Assembly: GCA_029990175.1 (NCBI GenBank)
Contig: JARKIP010000011.1
Span: forward strand, 25,952,001-26,016,000
Origin: Petunia secreta
Lineage: Eukaryota > Streptophyta > Magnoliopsida > Solanales > Solanaceae
DNA: 64,000 bases
Direction of reading: 5' to 3'
Shown: piece by piece, positions 22,428 through 32,444 of the stretch
How the letters are laid out: each line of letters starts with the position of its first letter
Numbering within the stretch: position 1 is the first letter of the stretch
The notes under the pieces: model-generated
What the model was told of the DNA's origin: nothing
Databases searched by the model: none
The model's input: the letters and a program-made list of their open reading frames with translations, nothing else
Position numbers and translations under genes: made by a program

Positions 22428-22892
22428 TAAGTACTACTATATTTTTAACACTTGAAAAGATCTCTCGCATGATTTTTTTTTTCCTTCCTTATGGCAGTAG
22501 TAGAAGAGATGATGTGGCTCTAAGATCATGGATGTGCAATCACACGAGATCAAAAATAATTACATTTGACTGAAAATACAAGTAGCACATATTGAAATGA
22601 TTTGTCACGTCATGTACCGACCTGCAGATGCACCGCTCCATAGGTGTGAAATTATGATAAGTGCGGTGTTGGAGGGGAACAAGTAGACCTAAAATCACAT
22701 AGGAAGGAAATCGTTTCGAATGACCTACAATTTCTTGAAATCAAACTTAGCTAAAAATATGATATAATGAAAGAAAATATCCGTATAGGTAATACTCCAT
22801 ACTAGTTGCATGATGTTATGGATTGAGCTAAATTGAAAAATATAATCAATTAAATTTTTATAATAATGGACTCCAATTTGAATTGAGGCTTA
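22428..22892. other. Spacer between the copia element and the solo LTR
   Basis: AT-rich, no open frame of note and no recognisable element. Confidence 0.5.
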
Positions 22893-24319
22893 GTTATTGA
22901 AACGACCTCGGTTCGTCATTTTGGAAGATAGGACTCTGATTTACGTACCGATAATTTTAAAATATTCTTAATATCCATTAGGACCTATCTGTAAAATTTG
23001 AGCTAAATCAGACTTCGTTTGGTAGGCATCGGAAGAAGTTTTCAGTTTTTATCGTCGATAAATATTAAAAAGAGATTTACGAGCTCGGTATTGGCGAATG
23101 AGCTCTGATTCGAAATCCAAAAGCGTCATTAAGTTCGTATGATTATTTGTGACTTTTGTAAACTTTCGAAAGTGAATTTCGATGTTGTTCGGCTAGTTTC
23201 CGCTAAAATGCCGAAAGTTAAATAACTTGACCTTTTTCATTTAAATTCGCATCTTGAGTTTCAGGAGTCCAATTTGAGATCCGCCTTCGCGAGTATGTTA
23301 CATATATTTTTTATAACTTGTATACAAAAGTTGGAATTATTTCGAATATCGTAGGGTACCGTTTTAATTTTTATCGTAGCAGCGAATTTTAAAGGAAAAA
23401 AAAGAAAAAAAAAGGAAAAAGACAAAATATTGAAATTGGAGTCGGTGGACAAAGGGATTAAGTTAATCCCTTGTCTTCCATTTCAGAAACATACGTACAT
23501 ACATCAGAAACATAAAAATGAGATGACACAGTGGAATAAACGCCAGAAAATGCGAAAAGGGGCCAGAGAATAGTAGTATTATTATCCCGAAACATTCAGG
23601 TAATGATCTTAATATAGTATTTGAGTTTATTACGTATGTTTGAATATATTTTTGCGGTAAAAATAGGGATCTTAGACATCTCCCTAATGACGTAAATTGA
23701 TAGTTTAAAGGGTCTAATGGACCCCGATAATGAAATTGATTATATATTCGTACTTAGTGAGTTATGGGCAACTTATAAATGTAATTTATTTGGGGTTTGG
23801 TTATGTGGCCTTAAACTCTGTATATAGGCCTGACCTGCGTATTGCGTATGCGAATAGGGTATCAGGTTCCTAACCGGATTGCCCTATGATGTGAGGAATG
23901 AAGCCTTTAGCCTAATTTGATATATTTTTCTGCTTATTGAATAGAGTGGGATCGTTTGGCAATGAAACCAAAAGATAAAGCGGTTGTTGATTAGCAGAGC
24001 TAACTTTTGGAAGAGGTAAGTGTTTATATCCATTTTTTTTGGAGGCACCTGGCCTCGTGGATTTTCTACCACGTGTTCCTTACGTGTGTAGCTGCCGATA
24101 GGCGTACTCATTACACCTTAGCTTTGGATTTACATTGTATATTATATGTTATGTCCTATTGTTGGTATTGCAATGAGGATCTAAGTATTGCACCCTGGCT
24201 GTAAGTTGGCATCTACTTCCCGGCTGTCGATGAGAGTCACGCGTCGGTGAAGGGTTATTATTGTATCACATTACATTCCTATGCATTATATATCATTCAT
24301 ATGCATTACATTGCATATC

Positions 24320-24700
24320 ATATTGGGTGCAGAAGTATTCCGCCCCAGGAGCAGGAGGATTCCGCTTCATTGTATCATATTGAGGGCAGGAGGATTCCGC
24401 CCCAAGAGTAGGAGTGTTCCGCTCTTATGTCAGATATTGAGTGCAGGAGTATTCCGCCCCAAGAGCAGGAGTATTCCGCTCTTATGTCAGATATTGAGTG
24501 CAGGAGTATTCCGCCTCAGCTTTATATTATATCGGGTGCAGGAGTATTCCGCCCCAGGAGAGTGCAGGAGTATTCCGCCTCTGGTTTATATTATATCGGG
24601 TGCAGGAGTATTCCGCCCCAGGAGCAGGAGTATTCCACTCCAGTTGGTTATCAGATTGGATTCCCCTCGAATGCAGGAGTATTCCGCTTTGGGATGGGAT
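24320..24700. repeat. Tandem array of GCAGGAGTATTCCGC units in the solo LTR
   Basis: About ten occurrences of GCAGGAGTATTCCGC or close variants, in higher-order units of roughly 57 bp with ATTATATCGGGT or GTCAGATATTGAG linkers. Open frames in several phases across it come from the repeat and are not genes. Confidence 0.88.
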
Positions 24701-24845
24701 TACGGGCACATGTGACCCTTTGCATCAGATTTCATTTCATTTCATTTCATACCATTGTGTGGACTTGTGGTACATAACTATTGTTCTGCTTATGCGTGCA
24801 TTGTTTATTTGAATATATATTTCTGGCTCGTATTCTGGGTTGCGG

Positions 24846-25047
24846 GGATCGGGTTGCACGCTGCAACGGTGTAAATATATGGATTGGGTTGCACGTTGCA
24901 GCGGTATTAATATATGGATCGGGTTGCACGCCGCGACAGTATGAATATATGGATCGGGTTGCACACCGCAACAGGATGAATATATGGATCAGGTTGCACG
25001 CCGCAACAGGATGAATATATGGATCAGGTTGCACGCCGCAACAGGAT
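24846..25047. repeat. Tandem array of about 33 bp units in the solo LTR
   Basis: About six units containing ATATGGATCGGGTTGCACGC followed by a CGCAACAGG-like block, with minor changes between units. Confidence 0.88.
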
Positions 25048-25706
25048 GTGTTTCTGATTGTTGATGTGTTCGGGATACCTATATGTTTTGGTTATCTTAC
25101 GTCCATGGTGGTTAATGAGTTTGTGATTCCATACGTGTTCCTAGTTATTATCTGGCTCTGCCTTTTCATAATTTAAATAAGAGGAATTTGGTCTATATGT
25201 TTCTTTTCTCCCTGGCTAGCTATCGTATTCTTTGAGGTGGCTAATCTGCCCCACTTATTGAGTCCTTTTGACTCACCCTTGTTTGTTGTTTGTTTTTGTC
25301 TATCTATTTCGTTTCGGCAGGTTCGTTCAAGGATCGAGTTCGCACTGAAGGAGCGAAGACGACTTCAGCTGTCAGGGTGAGCCAGCTTTTATTCCGGATG
25401 GCCACCAGTTTATTGGTTATTATTTCAGTTGCATTTTGCTCCCTTCATGAGGTATCCGTCTTCTTTTGTACTCTTAGATGTCTAGTCTGGATAGCCCTAA
25501 ATCTAGTATGTTGGGTAGTGAGCTATAATTTTCTTTCGTACAGCTAAGAGGTGTGAATATGTCTGTATGTTTTTTTTTGTCCTGTCTCTATTTATGAATT
25601 GTTATATTTATTTTCCTGATTTAATTGGTAAGAGTTCGCCCGACGGGTCTAGGGGAGGATGTCGGGTGCCCGCACGGCCTAACCGGTTCCGGGTCGTGTC
25701 AGTTAT

Positions 25707-26349
25707 TATTATTATTATTATTATGATAATATTGACGCACGAATTTAAAGTATCAATTTTGAAACATATGAAAAAATTAGTAATAGTATAAATTTAATTA
25801 TTTGAGTTACATATAGTCAAACATCTCTATAATAGCCCCTTGTTTTAACAATATTTCAGTATAGCAGCCTTATTTTCTCCAGAACCGATTTTTCATGTTA
25901 TATTTTACCTCTATAACAGTATTCTACTTATAACAGCAATGACGTTCATTATAACGGTATACTCTTTATAAAATTACATCTCTACAACAGTTATGTCAAA
26001 TATTGTGTTTTAATATTTTGTAAGAGATATATTATGTATAATATAAAATAAAACATATTTCTGATAATCATTCATAACATAAATATATTGCCTTTTTTTT
26101 ACGTTCGTACCATAAAAATTCTTATCAAACTTGATTTTTTTTTTTTAAATGCATATGTTTCTTAAATTTTAATTTTTCATTTGTAAGGTACAATTAGTTA
26201 TAAATTTATTAATATTATATTAACTTTTCAATTTTTAATTAATGAAATATAAAAATCTATTGAAATTTTAAATTTAAATATGTTTTAGAACTTTTTGACT
26301 ACAACAGCTAAATGAGATCTACTATCACTGTATAGAGTTTTAACACTTT
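25707..26349. other. AT-rich spacer, possible old MITE
   Basis: Starts with a TTA microsatellite. The block from about 25810 (CATCTCTATAATAGCCCC) to about 26340 (CACTGTATAGAG) has weakly matching inverted ends and several CTCTATAACAG-like words, resembling a common Solanaceae non-coding repeat. I cannot define ends or a target duplication. Confidence 0.35.
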
Positions 26350-27112
26350 GTTTGGATCATTGTTACCCATTGTATTGTATTGTTATTATGATTACATCGT
26401 TTGTTTTGGTTGTTACTTTAATTTCGTTGTATTGTATTGTTAAGTTCCGTTGTTACCTAACAATGAAAAGACCCACTTTTTGTTACAACCGATTTGGTGG
26501 TTTTGCATTGTTACGCTTTTACACTTTGTCATCATGTCCTTAATTATAACCTTATAATCTTATTTTACCCTCTACCCTATTTTCTTATTTAAATACACCC
26601 AAATAGTTATTTTGACCTCATCTCCCCTCTTCTCAAAATAGCCTCTCTTATTACTTTGTACGTTCCCTGCCTCTCTTATACTTTATATGTTCTTTTTTTT
26701 TTTTGATACAAAATATATGGTGACACTTTTGTTATTTGTTCTCTTGTATCCATGAAGTTAATCATCAAAAGAACTAATATTTATTTATTTTATTTGCTCA
26801 GGTTTCTACTCTTATTTACAACTAGAGGTACGTACAAGGTATAGTTGGTGATAAACTAGTAAATATAAACTGTCTCAAATTATATTAAAAAAAATTTGTT
26901 ACTTAATCTAATATTTAGAACAACTAAGGGTATATTAGTAAACTTATTAGTTACAGTACAATACAATACAATCAAAACAAACAATAACAATGTCACTAAA
27001 CAATCCAAAACAATACAATCAATTCAAAAATTATTTTTATAATACAGTACGATACAATACAATACAATACAAAACAATATATTATGAAACAATAGGCAAC
27101 AATGATCCAAAC
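26350..27112. mobile_element. Inverted-repeat (MITE-like) element upstream of the RCC1-family gene
   Basis: The left end GTTTGGATCATTGTTACC and right end (minus strand) GTTTGGATCATTGTTGCC are inverted copies. The next ~100 bp on both sides are rich in TTGTATTGTATTG and its complement. The middle contains AT-rich spacer. No coding capacity. The target duplication is not clear. It ends about 100 bp before the ATG of the RCC1-family gene. Confidence 0.68.
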
Positions 27113-27215
27113 TGAGGGTAAGTGTATAAATAATTGGAGGGATGGGTGGTAGTAGTAGTAGTAAAATATCATTGCTCGAAAGCAATAGCTCAAACATATG
27201 ATTTTCACAGAGAAA

Positions 27216-30200
27216 ATGGCGGAGCAAGTGGAATCAGAAATTGGCAACTTGTTTACAAAAATCATAGCAATTGCAGCAGGAGAAGCTCATACTCTTGCTC
27301 TCACTGGTAAAACTTATTTACCCTTTTAATCTTTATGTTTAAATATTGTGCTGAAGTATTTTGCAAATGATGATATAGGAAATGGGGATGTGTATGCTTG
27401 GGGAAGAGGAACATTTGGCCGCCTTGGTACCGGTTCAGAAACTGACCAATTATTCCCGGTTCGAATCAACTTTGGACCGGCTGAACAGAAAAGGGTCAAG
27501 ATTGTTGGTATTTCAGCTGGTGCTTATCATAGTCTTGCTGTTGCAGGTTACCCCACTAATCTTTTCTTCTTTAGTTTGTAGTAAAAGTTATAACTAGGCA
27601 GTAAAATCTTCAAGTTAATAAATGGTGAATTTTGTTTTTCTTTTCTTTGATAATAGTAGTTCATTTGCTCTATGAAATGTGTGTGTGTATATATGCCATG
27701 GCGGATTCAGAATCTTCAAGTGTACATATATTGTCTCCGTCCTAATTTATATGAAGGTGTTTGACTGGGCACGAGGTTTAAGAAATAAATTACTCCAAAT
27801 ACTTTTGGAAACTAAGCCATAGAAACTTCCGTGGCTAAAAATCATCTCATTAAGTCTAAAATGGAAAATTTAAAGTTGGATTGTTACTAAATATAGAAAT
27901 GTGTCATTCTTTCTGGTACTAGCTAAGAATGAAAGAGTATCACATAAATTGGAAGGAGGGAGTATACAACTTTGTCTATACTTGATCCGCCACTGTGTAT
28001 GTGCCTTGTTTTACCACAATTCATTAATCCACTCGCAAATCAGACTTGGCCCTGTTCTGTCAACAATATAGTAGCAGTCTGAAGTACTAAAGTTTAGAGC
28101 AAATTACTGTATTTTTCTTTTACAGTGCCATTTACTAGCAAGTTTTTTCGTAGAATTCATGTAAAGAGAGCATACTGTCTTTCCAATCATTGTCTTCTTA
28201 GAATTTGCTCATGGTCCACAAACCGGAAAGATCTCCATCTTACATAATGATAATGCCACTGGGGTGATTAATCTAATCCCTATTGGAGGATCCAACCAGA
28301 GTTCAGTCCTCTTTAAGGCTCAAGTGGAAAAGTATTTTCTAGTCAAACTAAGAGCTGGTTATTCAAAATCCGGTCATGTCATATTGAAGATAAGGGTTGA
28401 CCTTAATTGGAGTAACACCAAGAGGTGCTTCCTGTTATATATAGAATGACTCGAGAAGTTGAGGAAAAAGAAAATGAGAGACGCAATTTTTTATAGCTCT
28501 CAAGGGTACTGCTGTTTGCAGTGATTCCCTTTCATTTGTTTTCGACAGCTAGCATGTAGGACCTCTGTGAATGCTCAAGAGTAATATATGGAGGGATTGA
28601 GAGCATTTATATTTGAAGTGACAATTTTCTTAGAACACGACGTCCTCATCTGCTGATTATTCGCTCGCTTCTTCCAAAATGGAACCATAGGATTTCTGCT
28701 AATATGGAAAAGGGTAACAATAACATTCTGGTATTTGCAATTTTGGCTTACTGATAATACCGAGTCCGACACTACCAGGAGCAATTATGCTGTTATCATA
28801 GAAAAATGTTTATCTTATCATTGAACTCCCAAATCATTTTCCTTGCTTCTCCGTCATTTCACCTTTATTTGTTTTTGCAGATGATGGATCAGTGTGGGGC
28901 TGGGGATACAATATTTGTATCCTTGAGAGGATTCCTTTGCATTTAGTAAATGTTATATGGTCACCATTCAGTAGTATTGCTTTAACGTATTGAATTTGCA
29001 ATTCATGTCCTGTGCATGTGCTATCAATCACTCTCTTCCTTGACTGCTATATGGATGGACAACTTGGTTTTAATGGAGAAAACTCTTTGGTTCCTCATTT
29101 ATTGGAGGGATTCCTTGAGCTAGGTTCTCCTAATTCATCAGCTAGTGGCTCAGAGAGAAAGAAACTGATGGTAAGAAACAAGTTAATGACATTAATGGGG
29201 AAATAGGTTTATGTCAGTGACTAATCTTTCTTTTCTCCTGCAGATTTCTTCTGTTAAAGGTGGTGGAATGATGTCAGCGGCAATTGACGATCTTGGGTCT
29301 CTATGGCTGTGGGGAAACTTCGCTGAACCACAGAAAAGCAAGTCTATCGTGAGTGAATTCTCTCTTACTAGCAGTTGCAATCCAATACCTGTTTGGAATT
29401 TCCATGGACACACAGTTGTTAAGGTGGCATGTGGAAATGAGCATGCTGTGGCTTTAGTCACTGATGGGGAAGGTTACAAGGGGAGTAATATTGTTTGTTA
29501 CTCTTGGGGTGGCAACAGCCACGGCCAGTTAGGCTTGGGAGACAGGGAGAGCAGACAGTATCCTGAAGTTATTGAGCCCTTTAATTCAGAATCCCCTTGG
29601 GCAGTGTATGAGGTAGCATGTGGTGCTTTTCACACTGCTTTATTAGCTCAGAAAAGTCCAACTGACACATTAGAGAGTGTGTGCTGGACATTTGGCCTGG
29701 GAGATAATGGACAACTAGGGCATGGGACTACCCAAAGTTTGTTATCCCCTGAACCAGTGAAAGAGTTACCGCGGAGTGTGTTTCTCGTTTCTGTCGATTG
29801 TGGTTTATTTCACACCAGTGTTGTCTCTTCTGCCGGAGATGTGTGGTCATGGGGAATGGAAAAAGGCTTTGGCCTATGTCCTGAAGCAAGTTATGCCGGA
29901 GGTGATGCTGGTGATGCAATTTTTCCTCGGTTGATTCCCTGCACTGGGCTGTATGGGCCTAGATTTCCAGAACCTGTTCAAGTTGCCTGTGGTGCTGCCC
30001 ATACTATTCTTCTGGCAGATGCTGGGTATAAGATGTGGTCTTGGGGTAGAGGATGGAGTGGTGTTCTTGGAAATGGTAAGATGGTTGATTGTTACTCTCC
30101 AACTATGGCACTGTGGCCACCTCTAGATGCAGATTTTAGAGGACAGAGTTTAGAGGATGGCGACGATAAAAGTAGTACTGAAAAGAAACCTGAAGATGTG

Positions 30201-30551
30201 GTACAACTAGAGAAGAAACTGTCTATGGCAGCGGAGGAGGTAAAGCTCCTTCAGTCGAAACTCTCTCTAATGGAAAGGTATGCAAGCATTCTTCATGGTT
30301 CCATCTTTGGGAAACCTTTTGAAGAGCGAGATATTCCAGCCTCATTATGCAGTGGAGGTTCATTTGACATTGCAAAGGAGTGGGAAGGCATGTTGGAGGC
30401 CTCGGATCGTGGAAAGCTTGTCCGATTGGAGATGTTTTATCGTAACATGCTAGCAGGTGTCAAAGATAAACTGTTGAAGAAACGGATTCAGGAGATTTTT
30501 CTGGAGTGTCAAAGTTCTATACCTTCAGAACCCAATCCACGAAACAAGTAA
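27216..30551 (+). CDS. RCC1-family (regulator of chromosome condensation repeat) protein
   Basis: Five exons: 27216-27306, 27379-27546, 28881-28916, 29055-29170, 29244-30551, giving 572 residues. Repeats of the seven-bladed RCC1 propeller are visible: AAGEAHTLALT, YAWGRGTFGRLGTG, ISAGAYHSLAVA, VWGWGYNI, VACGNEHAVAL, YSWGGNSHGQLGLGD, VACGAFHTALL, WTFGLGDNGQLGHG, VSVDCGLFHTSVV, VACGAAHTILL and MWSWGRGWSGVLG. The C-terminus (from about 410) is not propeller: an acidic linker, then a coiled coil (VQLEKKLSMAAEEVKLLQSK) and a helical end. RCC1-like proteins serve as exchange factors or binding platforms; the exact role of this subfamily is unknown to me. Intron 3 has U12-type signals (see its own entry); intron 2 holds a Stowaway-like MITE. 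The ATG is the first in frame. Confidence 0.88.
27731..27962. mobile_element. Stowaway-like MITE in intron 2 of the RCC1-family gene
   Basis: The ends are inverted copies (TTGTCTCCGTCCTAATTTAT on the left; the minus strand of GGAAGGAGGGAG on the right) and are bordered by TA on both sides. CTCCGTCCYAATTTAT is the hallmark end of Tc1/mariner-related plant MITEs. 232 bp, no coding. Confidence 0.8.
28917..29054 (+). other. U12-type intron in the RCC1-family gene with a GG 3' end
   Basis: The donor after ...AATATTT is GTATCCTTG, which fits the U12 consensus at eight of nine positions. The branch element TTCCTTGAC at 29036-29044 fits the U12 consensus fully. Joining to 29055 keeps the frame (NI-Y-GQLG) and puts the exon 11 bases past the branch A, the usual U12 spacing. 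No AG lies between the branch point and the exon: the intron would end ATATGG. Ending at AT (29050) breaks the frame. Confidence 0.72.
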
Positions 30552-31110
30552 TGCAGAATGTTTGGGTTTCCAATTTAAGTTTACCTTTATCTTGTATCAG
30601 GTACTTCTTTGGTTGTGCATATCTGTACTGTGATAGAAAATGCCTTTATAGATTCTTTACTTATGCATGTAATCATACGTACTTCTCAATAATAGACGAA
30701 TCTCTTGATGATTGTAATAAGTAAATTTTGAAGAACTAATAGTTGAAAGTAAGTTGGTTTTATTGGTATAATTTCAATGTCTTGGTTATTATTGTCAATG
30801 CTGTACAACAAGTTCATGCGTAAATAGACAAGCCGGGTGAATTAAGATATAAAAATACAGCCTGTTTTTGGAAAAGTATACGACTTCTAAATAAATTAGG
30901 AGAGAAAAATGAATGAACCGCAACATGGAAACTGGAATTTTCTATTCTGATTTCCCAATCATTGAAGGAAACAAAAAGGAAACTGGAAATAATCCCATTC
31001 CCAGTAACTTTAGGAAACAACTTCCGTTCCTATAAATTCACTTGCAAAGCCTCAAACTTCCTCAACTTTTCATTCAACTAAATCGATATCCTTTATTCTA
31101 TAGAATCACA
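30552..31110. other. 3' flank of the RCC1-family gene and promoter of Agenet copy A
   Basis: Up to about 30740 is probable 3' UTR. From about 30795 the sequence resembles 45165-45350 and, nearer the start codon, 46450-46705, the promoter of the intact paralogue. A TATAAAT box at 31031-31037 lies 74 bp before the ATG. Confidence 0.6.
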
Positions 31111-31236
31111 ATGGCATCAAACAGAGCATACAATGATTTAGAGGAACACCAATTAACAATGGCAATGATCTCAGAGGAAATTAAAGAATTAGCATTCATG
31201 AAACAACAAGCAAGCAAAGTGTTCCAAAAGGGTGAT
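31111..31236 (+). pseudogene. Agenet-domain gene copy A, 5' piece, cut by a retrotransposon
   Basis: Starts at ATG 31111 (MASNRAYNDLEEHQLTMAM) and runs open to KVFQKGD, where the Tat-type gypsy element begins (31237). It corresponds to residues 1-42 of the intact paralogue at 46706. The rest is at 43532-43888. Confidence 0.88.
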
Positions 31237-32354
31237 TGTATTGGTCGATTTCTGTTCGATCACAAAAGGAACAGACTCGGTCGTGTTACAAGACGCCAAT
31301 TGATTTCGAAGGAGTAGAGATCGGAAAGAAACTGCCTCGGTTTGATTTTCGATCGGTTGTGCAACACTGTGATCGGATATAATCGAAGACAACATCATAG
31401 TGCATAAACATCAACTAATCCTCATCCCTAAAATATCGGAACAGACTTGGCGAATTTAGTGGAATGGATGACGACGTGCAAACAGTTGGAAGAGAAACGT
31501 GGAGAAGTGGGAATCTACTAGGGTTTAGGATTCCCCATTGTTTCAACCTATAAATAGGAGCTCACATCTTCATTCGACGAACGGATCTAAGCAACATTCT
31601 TCCATTCTAAAAAGTCACTATTCTCTTGTCAAAAAGCTGTAGTCATTTGTTTCTGTACGGTCAATTTGTACTAAGAGATTCGCTGTATTCAAGTTTGATC
31701 GTAGCTTGGTTCAAACGTGGGAGGAGATCTGTTCTTTCCATTGAAGCACCATCCATCGATTCATCGAATACAATAAGCTTTTATCGCTTTAATCATTTGT
31801 TCCTTGCTTATTCGTTTAAATCAATATTTGCCTTAATCGTGACATATTTTGTTCGTTTACTGCATTTAGTTTAAGCAACCCTTCATCGTTATTTTCATCG
31901 CACAAACGATTCATCCATTTGTTCTTCGTTAAGTTACATCGGATTTATTATTGTTGCCTCATATTATTCGATAGACTATATTCATTTTCCATCGTATTGT
32001 ACTTGTTCGCCATCGGATTGCTATAATCATTATCGGATAAATTACTGTTGTCATAATTTAACTGTGCATCTTGCTGACACGAAGTCGTCTCATCGTACAA
32101 TACTAGCTTGTCCTTTACTTCGAACTTATTTGCTCATCATCGTTTGTAATTGAATTGCTCGACTTCACCTACCATCGAATCTGCATACTTGACATCGATT
32201 TTTGAACTGCTTCCGAGTTAAAACTCTTGAAATCGATTAACCTGCTTACGTAGATTGCTTATCGATCGATCGAATTGAGATACAAAAACGGTCGCCTTAG
32301 ACTCAACTAAAAATAAATTTAATGGTAAAACCTGATACATTTTCGGGAAATACA
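31237..32354 (+). repeat. 5' LTR of the Tat-type element
   Basis: 1118 bp with TATAAATAG at 31549-31557, likely the core promoter. About ten substitutions and one 2 bp indel against the 3' LTR by eye, which suggests a fairly recent insertion. Confidence 0.93.
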
Positions 32355-32357
32355 ATT

Positions 32358-32374
32358 TGGCGCCCACCGTGGGG
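32358..32374 (+). other. Primer binding site, tRNA-Lys type
   Basis: TGGCGCCCACCGTGGGG, three bases after the 5' LTR. It is complementary to CCA plus the acceptor and T arm of plant tRNA-Lys(CUU). A pseudo-tRNA-Lys with the same word lies at 58882-58954 in this window. Confidence 0.85.
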
Positions 32375-32444
32375 TCTAGGCAATCGATTTTGTTCCGAGA
32401 TTTGAATGGCTTGATACTACTTACGTTTGCTTCTTTGTTTCGAA

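Larger units (their letters stand above)
22898..25701. mobile_element. Solo LTR of an LTR retrotransposon
   Basis: 2804 bp from TGAAACGACCTCGG to GGGTCGTGTCA, flanked by the direct repeat GTTAT (22893-22897 and 25702-25706). The terminal words are near-inverted partners (ACGACC at the start, GGGTCG at the end), as in many Solanaceae gypsy LTRs. No internal coding region or second LTR is present. A solo LTR is normally left by recombination between the two LTRs of one element. Orientation was not determined. A TTC-rich stretch and the arrays at 24320-24700 and 24846-25047 lie inside. Confidence 0.84.

Noticed and set aside
24281..25034. Overlapping open frames in several phases with repeated 'AGVFRP' or 'CRSIPP' or 'ATRSIY' words
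   Set aside because: They arise from tandem arrays in the solo LTR; all phases stay open because the unit lacks stops.
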